Positions 9,384 through 17,954 of a DNA stretch of 64,000 nucleotides are shown one piece after another. Origin of the DNA: Flavobacteriales bacterium (GTDB lineage: Bacteria > Bacteroidota > Bacteroidia > Flavobacteriales_F > PHOS-HE28); the NCBI GenBank assembly GCA_016715895.1, contig JADJXH010000003.1:1536501-1600500 (forward strand), read 5' to 3'. The position numbers were made by a program, and so were the translations under genes. The stretch's first letter is position 1; every line of letters begins with the position of its first letter. The notes under the pieces were generated by a model. That model worked only from the letters and a program-made list of their open reading frames with translations, was not told where the DNA came from and did not search any database.

Positions 9384-10607
9384 GTGGAACGCGTCGTCAT
9401 CACCGGCATGGGGATCTGGTCCTGCCTCGGCAAGGACCTGGCGGAGGTGTCCGAGAGCCTGCGCATCGGCCGTTCCGGCATCGTGTTCGACCCGGTGCGC
9501 AAGGAGATGGGCTTTCGCAGCGCCCTCACCGGCAAGGTGGACATGCCCGACCTGAAGGCCGAACTGGGACGCCGGCAGCGTGTGGGCATGGCGGAGGAGT
9601 GCTATTACGCCTATGCGGCCACTGCACAGGCCTTCCGGCAGGCGGGCATTGGTGAGCAGACCTTCCTGGACCACGAGGTCGGCATCCTGTACGGCAACGA
9701 CAGCAGCGCGCTGGCCGTGGTGGAAGGCGTGGATGCGCTGCGGCGCAAGAAGGACACCACGCTCATCGGCTCAGGGTCCATCTTCCAGTCGATGAACTCG
9801 ACGGTGACGATGAACCTGGCCACCATCTTCCGGCTGCGGGGCATCAACTTCACCGTCAGCGGGGCCTGCGCCAGCGGCTCGCACGCCATCGGCATGGGCT
9901 ATCTGCTGATCAAGCAGGGCCTGCAGCGCATCGTGCTCTGCGGCGGTGCGCAGGAGGTGAACCCCATCGCCTTCTGCAGCTTCGACGGCATCTCGGCCTT
10001 CAGCGTGCGGGAGTCGGACCCCACCAAGGCCTCGCGCCCGTTCGACAAGGACCGGGACGGCCTGGTGCCCAGTGGTGGAAGTGCCGCGCTCGTCCTCGAG
10101 AGCCTGTCGTCGGCCCTGGAGCGTGGCGCCCCCATCCTCGCCGAGGTGGTGGGCTACGGCTTCTCCTCGAACGGCCTGCACATCAGCGACCCCGACCTCG
10201 ACGGCCAGGTGCGTGCCTTGAACATGGCCCTGAACATGGCCGGCATGGGCCCTTCGGACATCGAGTACATCAACGCCCACGCCACGTCCACGCCCATCGG
10301 CGACCTGGTGGAGGCGCGCGCCATCGACACGGTGTTCGGCGCCACACGCCCCTTGGTGAGCAGCACCAAGAGCATGACGGGCCACGAGTGCTGGATGGCC
10401 GGCGCCAGCGAGGTGGTGTACAGCGTGCTGATGATGCAGGGCGGCTACCTCGCCCCGAACATTAATTTTGAAGAACCCGATGAGGCTTCCGAGCGTTTGA
10501 ACCTCGTGAGCCGTCCGATGGAACGGAAGGTGGATGTCCTGCTCTCCAACTCCTTCGGCTTCGGGGGGACGAATTCATCACTGATCATCAAACGCTACGC
10601 CAGCTGA
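9384..10607 (+). CDS. Beta-ketoacyl-ACP synthase (KAS I/II type), first of three
   Basis: A 407-residue condensing enzyme starting at a GTG six bases after fabG. The full Cys-His-His triad is present: Cys162 in SGACASGSHAIG, His299 in NAHATSTPIGD and His334 in STKSMTGHECW. The C-terminal NSFGFGGTNSSLI is also typical. It should extend the aryl-primed chain by decarboxylative condensation with malonyl-ACP. An ACP gene follows one base after the stop. Which cluster ketosynthase starts and which elongates cannot be told from sequence. Confidence 0.92.
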   Translation: MERVVITGMGIWSCLGKDLAEVSESLRIGRSGIVFDPVRKEMGFRSALTGKVDMPDLKAELGRRQRVGMAEECYYAYAATAQAFRQAGIGEQTFLDHEVGILYGNDSSALAVVEGVDALRRKKDTTLIGSGSIFQSMNSTVTMNLATIFRLRGINFTVSGACASGSHAIGMGYLLIKQGLQRIVLCGGAQEVNPIAFCSFDGISAFSVRESDPTKASRPFDKDRDGLVPSGGSAALVLESLSSALERGAPILAEVVGYGFSSNGLHISDPDLDGQVRALNMALNMAGMGPSDIEYINAHATSTPIGDLVEARAIDTVFGATRPLVSSTKSMTGHECWMAGASEVVYSVLMMQGGYLAPNINFEEPDEASERLNLVSRPMERKVDVLLSNSFGFGGTNSSLIIKRYAS

Positions 10608-10608
10608 C

Positions 10609-10869
10609 ATGAGCACCGTTGCGCAACGGGAGGAGATCGAAGCCCGCACCAAGGTGTTCCTGGTGGAGGAGTTCGAAGTTCAGGAGGACCTGATCCTGCC
10701 GGACGCCGACATGAAGGACACCCTGGCCCTGGACAGCCTGGACTACGTGGACCTGGTGGTGGTGATCCAGGACAACTTCGGAGTGAAGCTCACCGCGGAG
10801 GATTTCCAGCGGATCGGCACCTTCCAGGATTTCTACGAGCACATTGAGCAGCGCATCACCCGCGCCTGA
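10609..10869 (+). CDS. Acyl carrier protein 1 of the pigment cluster
   Basis: An 86-residue acidic carrier protein. The 4'-phosphopantetheine attachment site is Ser43 in LALDSLDYVD. It begins with ATG one base after the ketosynthase stop. It should hold the growing polyene as a thioester. It differs clearly from the second ACP at 14308, so the two may serve different stages such as starter loading and elongation (inference). Confidence 0.9.
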   Translation: MSTVAQREEIEARTKVFLVEEFEVQEDLILPDADMKDTLALDSLDYVDLVVVIQDNFGVKLTAEDFQRIGTFQDFYEHIEQRITRA

Positions 10870-11815
10870 AGAACGCCCGGCGGCCTGGCAGGGTCGCAGC
10901 CGGGGCACTCCGCTCGGCCACCGCATCTTCATCTTCCTCATCCGCCGCGTGGGCCTGTGGGCCGCCTACACGCTGCTGGTCCCCGTTTCGTTCTACTTCG
11001 TGCTCGCCGCCCGGGAGCCCGGCCGCGCCTGGCTCCGGTACTACGCGCGGGTCCGTCCCACCGACCGCAGCCCGCGCTGGTGGGTGCTCTTCCGCGCCTA
11101 CCACACCTTCGGCACCCTCATCATCGACAAGGCGGCCGTGATGGCCGGCCTGAAGGACCGGTTCCGCACCGAGCATCAGGCGGCGGACACCCTGCAGCGG
11201 ATCCTGGATGAAGGCCGTGGCGGGCTGCTCATCAGCGCCCACGTCGGCAACTGGCAGATGGCGAGCTACATGCTGAAGCGCTACCGCGGACAGGTGAGCG
11301 TGGTGATGCTCGATGCCGAGGAGCAGGCCATCAAGCGGGCCCACGATGAGGCCACGCAGGACAAGCGGTACGAGGTGATCGCGTTGAAGGACGACATGTC
11401 GCACCTGTTCCGGATCCGTGGCGCGCTGGCCGAGGGGCGGCTCGTGTGCATCCACGGCGACCGTTCGCTCGCCGGAGGCCGCACCGCACGCATGCCCTTC
11501 CTGGGCACCGAGGCGTCGTTCCCCCTGGGCCCTTTCGCCATCGCCGCCGCGTTCGACGTACCGGTCTGCTTCGCCTTCGTGGTGCGCACGGCCCCCCGGG
11601 AATACACCTTCACGGCCACCGACCCCCTGCCCCACGACCGCGACCCCAAGGTGCAGCTCGCCCGTTTTTCCGCCGCACTGGAAGAGGTCGTGAAGCGTCA
11701 TCCCTTCCAATGGGCCAACTTTTATGACTTTTGGAGCGATGCCCCATCCGCTGCCCCGGGGCGAGGCCGTGCTGCGGTTCCTGCCGCACCGCCCGCCGAT
11801 CGTGCTCGTCGATGA
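10844..11815 (+). CDS. LpxL-like lipid acyltransferase
   Basis: A lauroyl-acyltransferase-type (Lip_A_acyltrans) protein with a hydrophobic N-terminal segment (RVGLWAAYTLLVPVSFYFVLAA), the motif ISAHVGNWQMA and CIHGDRS. Cluster members of this family probably transfer the polyene acyl chain to a membrane lipid. No ATG is available. The TTG at 10844 inside the ACP gene is the only upstream start that keeps the family-typical WQGRSRG segment. The frame runs about 20 residues past FYDFW, where I would expect such proteins to end, and overlaps the next gene by 77 bases. That tail looks non-native. Confidence 0.82.
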   Translation: MSSASPAPEERPAAWQGRSRGTPLGHRIFIFLIRRVGLWAAYTLLVPVSFYFVLAAREPGRAWLRYYARVRPTDRSPRWWVLFRAYHTFGTLIIDKAAVMAGLKDRFRTEHQAADTLQRILDEGRGGLLISAHVGNWQMASYMLKRYRGQVSVVMLDAEEQAIKRAHDEATQDKRYEVIALKDDMSHLFRIRGALAEGRLVCIHGDRSLAGGRTARMPFLGTEASFPLGPFAIAAAFDVPVCFAFVVRTAPREYTFTATDPLPHDRDPKVQLARFSAALEEVVKRHPFQWANFYDFWSDAPSAAPGRGRAAVPAAPPADRARR

Positions 11816-12185
11816 ACTGGTCGCCTCCGACGGCGATACGCACGCCACGCGCCTCCTGGTGCGGGACGACAACGTGTTCGCCGAGGACGGCCGCCTGCTG
11901 GAGGCCGGGCTGATCGAGCATGTGGCCCAAAGCACCGCGCTGGGCACGGGATACGCCGCCGCAGGCGCGGGCGAGGGTGAACCGCCCGTGGGCTTCATCG
12001 GTGCGGTGTCGCGCCTGCGGATCGAGCGCCTGCCCAGGACGGGGGAACTGCTCGAGACCACCGTGGCGATGCAGCACCGGCTGGCCAATGTGCAGGTGCT
12101 GCAGGGAACGGTGCGTGCCGCCGGCGCGGTCATCGCCGAGATGGAGATGAAGGTGTTCCTGATGGGTGGTACCGATGCAGCCTGA
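11739..12185 (+). CDS. 3-hydroxyacyl-ACP dehydratase-like hotdog protein
   Basis: A 148-residue hotdog-fold protein resembling the dehydratases of aryl polyene clusters. Features are FLPHRPPIVLVDEL near the start, IEHVAQSTALGTGYA in the central helix and a final EMEMKVFLM strand. It should dehydrate 3-hydroxyacyl-ACP to give the conjugated double bonds. The start chosen (MPHPLPRG) agrees with the family and makes a 77-base overlap with the acyltransferase frame; a start 15 bases earlier is possible. It overlaps the thioesterase gene by 11 bases. Confidence 0.78.
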   Translation: MPHPLPRGEAVLRFLPHRPPIVLVDELVASDGDTHATRLLVRDDNVFAEDGRLLEAGLIEHVAQSTALGTGYAAAGAGEGEPPVGFIGAVSRLRIERLPRTGELLETTVAMQHRLANVQVLQGTVRAAGAVIAEMEMKVFLMGGTDAA

Positions 12186-12597
12186 ACTGACCACCACCTG
12201 CGAGGTGCCCATCACCTTCGGCGACCTGGATCCCATGGGCATCGTGTGGCACGGCAACTACGTGAAGTTCATGGAGCGCGGTCGCGAGGCCTTTGGTCGT
12301 GCCCACGGCCTGGATGCCATGAAGATCTTCGACCTCGGCTTCACCACCCCGGTGGTGCGCACGGTGATCGATCACAAGGCCATGCTGGAGTACGGTGACA
12401 TCGTGGAGATCGCCACGACCTACATCCCTCACGCAGCGGCCAAGGTGGTGCTGCGCTACCGGATCAAGGCCAAGGGGCGCAGCGCCATCGCGGCCCTGGC
12501 CGAGACCACCCAGGTGTTCCTGGACAAGGAGCGCAAGCTGCAGCTGATCGCCCCTCCCTTCTACCTGGAATGGAAACAGCGCCACGGGATCCAGTGA
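12175..12597 (+). CDS. 4HBT-family acyl-CoA/ACP thioesterase
   Basis: A 140-residue hotdog thioesterase of the 4-hydroxybenzoyl-CoA thioesterase family. The catalytic loop is FGDLDPMGIVWHGNYVKFMERGREAF, cited here only for its Asp, Gly-Ile-Val and His-Gly-Asn-Tyr elements. Such enzymes in aryl polyene clusters release or proofread acyl-ACP intermediates. It starts at the ATG at 12175 inside the preceding gene and overlaps the next ketosynthase by four bases (GTGA). Confidence 0.88.
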   Translation: MQPELTTTCEVPITFGDLDPMGIVWHGNYVKFMERGREAFGRAHGLDAMKIFDLGFTTPVVRTVIDHKAMLEYGDIVEIATTYIPHAAAKVVLRYRIKAKGRSAIAALAETTQVFLDKERKLQLIAPPFYLEWKQRHGIQ

Positions 12598-13706
12598 CCG
12601 GCCCCATCGTATTGGGCGCGCCCGGCTGCGTGACCCCGCTCGGCGCCTCGGTGGAGGACACCTTCACCGCGATGCACGCCGGCCGCTGCGGGCTGCGTCC
12701 GCAGACCTTCCCCGGCACCGATGCACCCGTGCACGTGGGTCGGTGCGACGAGAGCGCGCTCACCGGAAGCGGCCGGCGGGCGCAGCGCCTGCTGGGCGCG
12801 GCGGTACGCCAGACCATGGGCGGCCTGTCCCGCAGCCTGCGCACCCTGCCCCGCACCGCGTGGATCCTGGCGACGACCAAGGGTGACATACGCGCCCTGG
12901 AGGAAGGCCGGCCCGAGGACGCCGAGCTGCCGCTCTTCGCCCGGCGCACAGGCGTGGCCCTCGGCCTGCCCGGAACCCCCCTCGTGGTGTCCAACGCCTG
13001 CATCTCCGGCACGCTCGCTGTCCAGCTCGGCGCCGAGATGATCCGCGCGGGGGAGGCCGACCATGTGCTGGTGACGGGGCTGGACGAGGCCACGGACTTC
13101 GTGCTCTCCGGATTCCTGTGCCTGCACGCGATCGCGAGCGGTCCCTGCCGGCCGTTCGATGACGACCGTGATGGCATCTCCCTGGGCGAGGCCGCCGCCG
13201 CCATCGTGCTCACGCGCGACACCAGCCTGTTCCGGCACGGCCCCATCGCCACCTACCTGGGCGGCGGCATGGGCAACGACGCCAACCACATCTCCGGCCC
13301 CTCGCGCACCGGCGAAGGCCTCGTGCGAGCCGTGGAGGCCGCCCTGCGCGACGCGGACCTGTCGGCCGAGGCGGTGACGCATGTGAACGCGCACGGCACG
13401 GGCAGTGTGTACAACGACGGCATGGAGCACATCGCCTTCACGCGGCTCGGGCTCGGCCACGCGCCGGTGAACTCCTACAAGGGCTACATCGGGCACACCT
13501 TGGGCGCCGCCGGTCTGGTGGAGGCCCTGGTGGCCGTGCATGCGCTGCGGCAGGGTCTGATGCTGCGCAGCCTGGGCGCCTCCAGCTCGGTGACCCTGCA
13601 GGGCCTCGATGTGCTCCACGAACACCGGCACACCCAAGGCCGCACGCTGCTGAAGACCTCCTCGGGCTTCGGGGGCTGCAACGCCGCCATCGTGCTCCGC
13701 GCATGA
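12594..13706 (+). CDS. Beta-ketoacyl-ACP synthase, second of three
   Basis: A 370-residue condensing enzyme, slightly short for the family but with a complete triad: Cys136 in VSNACISGTLAVQ, His267 in NAHGTGSVYNDG and His301 in GYIGHTLGAAG. The GTG at 12594 gives a four-base overlap and the expected N-terminus (GPIVLGAPGCVTPLG). The ATG at 12570 would add eight unneeded residues. It overlaps the next gene by four bases. That gene encodes a KS-like protein lacking a clear catalytic Cys, so the pair may form a heterodimer (inference). Confidence 0.88.
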   Translation: MTGPIVLGAPGCVTPLGASVEDTFTAMHAGRCGLRPQTFPGTDAPVHVGRCDESALTGSGRRAQRLLGAAVRQTMGGLSRSLRTLPRTAWILATTKGDIRALEEGRPEDAELPLFARRTGVALGLPGTPLVVSNACISGTLAVQLGAEMIRAGEADHVLVTGLDEATDFVLSGFLCLHAIASGPCRPFDDDRDGISLGEAAAAIVLTRDTSLFRHGPIATYLGGGMGNDANHISGPSRTGEGLVRAVEAALRDADLSAEAVTHVNAHGTGSVYNDGMEHIAFTRLGLGHAPVNSYKGYIGHTLGAAGLVEALVAVHALRQGLMLRSLGASSSVTLQGLDVLHEHRHTQGRTLLKTSSGFGGCNAAIVLRA

Positions 13707-14305
13707 AGCCCATCGCTCACAGCCGCTTCTCCGCCGGGGTGTTCACCCTGGACGGCCGGATCTTGGCCGAACCCTCCGGCGCACCCGACGAAGCGCTGCG
13801 CGCGGCGTACCAGGCCCTGGCGATGGACTATCCCAAGTTCCACAAGATGGACCGGGCGGCCAAGCTGGCCGTGCTGGTGGCCGAACCCGTGCTGCGCGTG
13901 GCCCGCGAACGGGGTGCCGACCTGGCCGAGGCCACGGCCGTGCTGGCGTTGAGCCGCAGCGGAAGCGGGAGCAGCGATGTGGACCACTGGAAGGTGAGGC
14001 AGGACACCGGTCTGGCCAGCCCGGCGGTCTTCGTGTACACCCTGCCGAACATCGGGGTAGGCGAGCTGACCATCCGTCACGGGATCCACGGCCCTTCGCT
14101 CTGCCTGATGACCGAAGGACCCGACAGCCCGGAAAGCGTGATGGCGGCCCGGCTGCTCCGGCGTGATCCGCGGGTGCGATGGCTGGTCTGCCTGTGGTCC
14201 GATATCTTCGCCGCTCGTTTCGAGGCCCAGGCCGTGCTATTCGGTCCGGACGACGACCTCCCGAACCAAGCCGACGCCACGACGTTATTCCCCAGCACTC
14301 CCTGA
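13703..14305 (+). CDS. Ketosynthase-like partner protein without an evident catalytic Cys
   Basis: A 200-residue protein, about half the length of a ketosynthase. It keeps pieces of the thiolase fold (ALSRSGSGSSDVDHW, TLPNIGVGELTIRHGIHGPSLCLM, ESVMAARLL) but has no TACSS-type nucleophile or downstream NAHGT motif. It starts with ATGA overlap after the second ketosynthase and is followed by an ACP gene two bases later. Similar short KS-like proteins occur in aryl polyene clusters and are thought to pair with an active ketosynthase. A chain-length or structural role is an inference. Confidence 0.68.
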   Translation: MKPIAHSRFSAGVFTLDGRILAEPSGAPDEALRAAYQALAMDYPKFHKMDRAAKLAVLVAEPVLRVARERGADLAEATAVLALSRSGSGSSDVDHWKVRQDTGLASPAVFVYTLPNIGVGELTIRHGIHGPSLCLMTEGPDSPESVMAARLLRRDPRVRWLVCLWSDIFAARFEAQAVLFGPDDDLPNQADATTLFPSTP

Positions 14306-14307
14306 CC

Positions 14308-14568
14308 ATGGACGCACAGGCCCTGAAGCAGCAGCTCAAAGCACAGATCATCGAACAGCTCAACCTCGAGGAGGTGAACGTGGAGGACATCGGGGATGAT
14401 CAGGTGCTCTTCGGCGAAGGCCTTGGATTGGATTCCATCGATGCGCTGGAGCTGATCGTGCTGCTGGAGCGTCACTACGGGATCAAGATCACCGACCCCA
14501 AGCAGGGGCAGACGGTGTTCCGCTCGGTGAACACCATGGCGGAGTTCATCCAGAGCCACGGCAAGTGA
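14308..14568 (+). CDS. Acyl carrier protein 2 of the pigment cluster
   Basis: An 86-residue carrier protein with phosphopantetheine site Ser43 in GLGLDSIDALEL. The start MDAQALKQQL is chosen because the longer frame upstream is only the overlapping end of the previous gene. The next ketosynthase begins at a GTG overlapping its stop by four bases. It has the more conventional DSIDALEL form; ACP1 has DSLDYVD. Confidence 0.9.
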   Translation: MDAQALKQQLKAQIIEQLNLEEVNVEDIGDDQVLFGEGLGLDSIDALELIVLLERHYGIKITDPKQGQTVFRSVNTMAEFIQSHGK

Positions 14569-15752
14569 ACCGCCCATCGGTCGCCATCACGGGGATCGGC
14601 GCGATCTCTGCGCTGGGGACCGGGACCGCGGCCCAGTTGAGCGCCTTGCGTGAGGGCCGCTCGGGCATCGGCCGCCTCGCCCATCTTTCGCTCCCCTTCC
14701 CTGAGCTCTGGTTCGGTGAGGTGAAGGCGTCCAACGCCGACCTGGCCACCCTCGCCGGCGTGGAGGCCGAACGCTCGCGCACCGTCCTGCTCGGGCTCAT
14801 CGCCGCCCGCGAGGCGCTGCAGGATGCCGGGCTCGGCCCCGGAGCGGACATCGATCTGCTGAGCGCCAGCACCGTGGGCGGCATGGACCGCAGCGAGGCC
14901 TTCGCCACGGGCTGGATGGCCGGTGGCGTGGACGGCATCGACCGGGCCGTGGGCCATGCTGTCGGCGACCACGCGCACCAGCTGGCGCGGCACCTCGGGC
15001 TGCGGGGCCGGGTGACCACGTTGAGCACCGCCTGCTCCAGCAGCGCCAACGCGTTGATGCTCGGCGCCTGGCTCATCCGTTCGGGTCGCGCCGAGGTGGT
15101 CCTGGCCGGTGGCACCGACGCGCTGTGCCGCTTCACCACCGAGGGCTTCAGGGCCCTGAGCGCCATGGACACCGCCCCGTGCCGGCCCTTCAGCGCCGAC
15201 CGCGGCGGCATGAACCTCGGCGAAGGCGCCGCCTACCTGGTGCTGGAGCGCAGCGACCGGGCCGAAGCGCGCGGGCGCACCCCGCTGGCCTGGCTCGCCG
15301 GCGCCGCCAACACCAACGACGCACACCACCAGACCGCCACCTCGCCGGAGGGCGAAGGCCCGTTCCAGGCCATGCGCGAAGCCTTGGCGGACGCGGGCCT
15401 TCCTGCGGAGCAGGTGGACCTGATCAACGCGCACGGCACGGGCACGGACAACAACGACGGCACCGAACAGGTGGCCATGGAGCGCCTCTTCGCCACTGTG
15501 CCGCCCTTCGTGAGCACCAAGAGCGCCACCGGCCATACGCTCGCCGCGGCGGGGGCGCTGGAGGCGGTGTTCAGCGTGCTCTGCATGCGCCACGACCTGA
15601 TCCCGGCCAACCTGCGCTTCGGCGCCCCGATCGAGGGGCTCCGCAGTGCGCCGAACACCGCACCCCGAACGGCCAGTGTGCGCACGGTGCTCAGCACCTC
15701 CTTCGGCTTCGGGGGCAATGACAGTGCGCTGGTCCTCACCGCCACGCCATGA
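14565..15752 (+). CDS. Beta-ketoacyl-ACP synthase, third of three
   Basis: A 395-residue condensing enzyme starting at GTG with a four-base overlap. The triad is Cys157 in STACSSSANALML, His290 in NAHGTGTDNNDG and His324 in SATGHTLAAAG. The C-terminus has STSFGFGGNDSALVL. The next gene, overlapping by four bases, encodes another KS-like protein without a catalytic Cys. That repeats the arrangement at 12594-14305 and suggests two KS/KS-like pairs in one cluster. Confidence 0.9.
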   Translation: MNRPSVAITGIGAISALGTGTAAQLSALREGRSGIGRLAHLSLPFPELWFGEVKASNADLATLAGVEAERSRTVLLGLIAAREALQDAGLGPGADIDLLSASTVGGMDRSEAFATGWMAGGVDGIDRAVGHAVGDHAHQLARHLGLRGRVTTLSTACSSSANALMLGAWLIRSGRAEVVLAGGTDALCRFTTEGFRALSAMDTAPCRPFSADRGGMNLGEGAAYLVLERSDRAEARGRTPLAWLAGAANTNDAHHQTATSPEGEGPFQAMREALADAGLPAEQVDLINAHGTGTDNNDGTEQVAMERLFATVPPFVSTKSATGHTLAAAGALEAVFSVLCMRHDLIPANLRFGAPIEGLRSAPNTAPRTASVRTVLSTSFGFGGNDSALVLTATP

Positions 15753-16567
15753 TCATCCGCGCCGCCGCCCACTACACGCTGCGTCCGGGATCGGGCGAGG
15801 AGGCCGTGGTGCCGGGCATGGACCTGCTGCCCAAGCCGATGGCGCGCCGCATGATCGCCCCGGTGCGCCGTGCGATGGCCTGTGCCTTGGCCGCCCTGGC
15901 GGAGGCCGGCATCGAGCGACCGGACGGCATCTTCTACGGCACGGGCCTGGGCTGCCTGGCGGACACGCAGGAGTTCCTCCTGGAGATCGAGCGCAACGCC
16001 GGATCGCTGCTGGCGCCCACGAGCTTCATGCGCAGCACCCACAACACCGTGGCCGGGCTGATCGCGCTCGCCCTCAAGGCACAGGGGCCGAACCTCACCT
16101 TCAGCCAGGGCTTCACCAGCTTCCATGCCGCCCTGCTGGCCGCCGTGATGCACCTGGAGCGCCGGCCCGGCGACCGCGTGCTGGTGGGCGCGAGCGACGA
16201 GCACCTGCCCCTGCTGGACCATCTCTTCGATGCGCTCCACGGCGATCGCCTCGTGCCGCACGCCGCACGACCCGCGGAGGGCGCCGCCTTCTTCGTGCTC
16301 GGTGGTGCCGACGGTGTGGCGAAAGGCCGCGTGGTGGATGTGCGCATGGGCCCCGTCGACCGCGTGTTGGTGGACGACGGCATCCCGGCGTGGACCGGAG
16401 CCTTGGTGACCTCGGTGACCAACGGCGCCTCTTACGTGGACCGCACCGGGCTGCACCACAGCGCACCGGCGGTGGCCGTGGCCCTTGCGCTGGCCGATGC
16501 CGTACCCGCCGTGCAGCTGATGGACCGTGAAGGGGAGCAGCACGGGCTGATCCACATCGCGCGATGA
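15749..16567 (+). CDS. Ketosynthase-like, chain-length-factor-type protein
   Basis: A 272-residue protein related to the N-terminal half of ketosynthases. It has IFYGTGLGCLADTQEFL, SFMRSTHNTVAGLIAL and NLTFSQGFTSFHAALLAA. At the place of the nucleophile in the last segment there is no Cys (SQGFTSF), so it should not condense by itself. By analogy with chain-length factors it may pair with the adjacent active ketosynthase to set polyene length. It overlaps both neighbours by four bases. Confidence 0.72.
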   Translation: MIIRAAAHYTLRPGSGEEAVVPGMDLLPKPMARRMIAPVRRAMACALAALAEAGIERPDGIFYGTGLGCLADTQEFLLEIERNAGSLLAPTSFMRSTHNTVAGLIALALKAQGPNLTFSQGFTSFHAALLAAVMHLERRPGDRVLVGASDEHLPLLDHLFDALHGDRLVPHAARPAEGAAFFVLGGADGVAKGRVVDVRMGPVDRVLVDDGIPAWTGALVTSVTNGASYVDRTGLHHSAPAVAVALALADAVPAVQLMDREGEQHGLIHIAR

Positions 16568-17322
16568 GCCTTCACCACAAGCTGCTGATCGTTCTGCTGC
16601 CGCTGCACCTCCTGCTGCTCGCGCTCGCCTGGACCGGCACCTGGTCCTGGTGGCCCTTCATCGCGCTGCTCGCCGCGCATCTGCTGCTGCTGGGTTGGGG
16701 CGCGATGGACCATGCGCTGGGTCTCTTCCTCCGTGCGCACCGCAACGGCCGGCCCGGCACCCTGGCGCTCACCTACGATGATGGTCCGCATCCGGAACAC
16801 ACGCCCGCGCTGCTGGACCTGCTGAAGCGCGAGGGCGTGCAGGCCGCCTTCTTCTGCATCGGCCGGCGGGTGGAGCAGCACCCCGCGCTCGTGAAGCGGA
16901 TGGTGGACGAAGGTCATCTCGTGGGCTGCCACAGCATGGACCACCCCGTGGCGTGGGGCTTCATCAGCACGGCGCGGAGCGTGGAACAGATCTTGCGCGG
17001 CGTGGCCGCCATCGAACGCGCCACCAGCATGCGCACGCCCTGGTTCCGCCCGCCCTTCGGGGTCACCTCGCCCAACGTGGCCGCCGCCGTGCGCCGTGCG
17101 GGCGTGGAGGTGATCGGCTGGGACGTGCGCCCGTTCGACACCACCTTCCGCACCACGGAGAAGCGCCTGTCGTGGATCTTCGGCGAGCGGCCCAAGGGCA
17201 CCGTGGTGGTGCTGCACGACACGGTGGGCCCGGTGGTGGACACCACCCGCGCCATCATCGACCGCTGCCGCAGTGCCGGCATCCCGCTGCTCCGCGTGGA
17301 CCGCTCCCTCGGCCTTGCCTGA
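16564..17322 (+). CDS. Polysaccharide deacetylase-like protein (NodB domain) with N-terminal membrane helices
   Basis: A 252-residue protein with two hydrophobic N-terminal helices (about residues 7-25 and 30-47) and a NodB carbohydrate-esterase-4 domain. Motifs are TYDDGPHPEHT (general base and metal Asp), GCHSMDHP (metal His pair), RPPFG and a late VLHDT. Members normally remove N- or O-acyl groups from glycans in the periplasm. In flexirubin-type clusters the substrate is unknown; an acyl ester on a glycolipid anchor is possible (inference). It overlaps the preceding gene by four bases. Confidence 0.87.
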   Translation: MSLHHKLLIVLLPLHLLLLALAWTGTWSWWPFIALLAAHLLLLGWGAMDHALGLFLRAHRNGRPGTLALTYDDGPHPEHTPALLDLLKREGVQAAFFCIGRRVEQHPALVKRMVDEGHLVGCHSMDHPVAWGFISTARSVEQILRGVAAIERATSMRTPWFRPPFGVTSPNVAAAVRRAGVEVIGWDVRPFDTTFRTTEKRLSWIFGERPKGTVVVLHDTVGPVVDTTRAIIDRCRSAGIPLLRVDRSLGLA

Positions 17323-17329
17323 ACCCCGC

Positions 17330-17950
17330 ATGCGCACCACGCTCGCCCTCCTGCTGCTGTGCCTGAGCCCGATGCTCCGCGCGCAGCTCACCCCCATCGG
17401 GACCGATCACGCCGAGGTGAAGGCCCTGCTGGCCGCCACGCGGGCGATGCGCACGGTGCAGGCGCGTTTCGTGCAGGAGAAGCACCTGCGGGCCCTGAAG
17501 GCGCCCGTGAGCGAGCCCGGCCGCTTCGTGTACGAGCGGCCCGACCGTTTCCGCTGGAGCGTGGAGGGCGCCGCACCGCTCACCATCCTCACCGCCGGCA
17601 GCGCGGTGCGCGTCAAGGAGAACGGTGCGGAGAAGCGCCTCGGCGCCGCCGAACAGCGGATGTACGCCTCCATCAACGCCCTGGTGCTGGACCTGGTGAG
17701 CGGGCGCCTGCTGGAGAGCCCGGAGATGAAGCCGCGTTACGAGCTGGGCACCGACGCGTTGGTGGCCCACCTCACGCCCACCGGGGCCATGGCGCGCCGC
17801 GTGCAACGCATGACGCTGCACTTCGACCGGGCCACCCACCGGCTGCGCGAGATGGAGACCGTGGAGATCGACGGCGACCGCACCGTGGTGCGCTACAGCG
17901 AGGTGCTCGTGGACAAGCCCGTTCCATCCGGGGCCTTCACCGATCTTTGA
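17330..17950 (+). CDS. LolA-like periplasmic lipid/lipoprotein carrier
   Basis: A 206-residue protein with a signal peptide (MRTTLALLLLCLSPMLRAQL) and a LolA-like fold pattern: TRAMRTVQARFVQEKHL, PGRFVYERPDRFRWSV and a C-terminal VVRYSEVLVDKPV. The start is the ATG at 17330, eight bases after the deacetylase stop; the longer reading from 17273 has no signal peptide at its start. LolA-like proteins recur in aryl polyene clusters. With the MMPL exporter this one could ferry the pigment lipid across the periplasm to the outer membrane (inference). Confidence 0.82.
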   Translation: MRTTLALLLLCLSPMLRAQLTPIGTDHAEVKALLAATRAMRTVQARFVQEKHLRALKAPVSEPGRFVYERPDRFRWSVEGAAPLTILTAGSAVRVKENGAEKRLGAAEQRMYASINALVLDLVSGRLLESPEMKPRYELGTDALVAHLTPTGAMARRVQRMTLHFDRATHRLREMETVEIDGDRTVVRYSEVLVDKPVPSGAFTDL

Positions 17951-17954
17951 CGCC

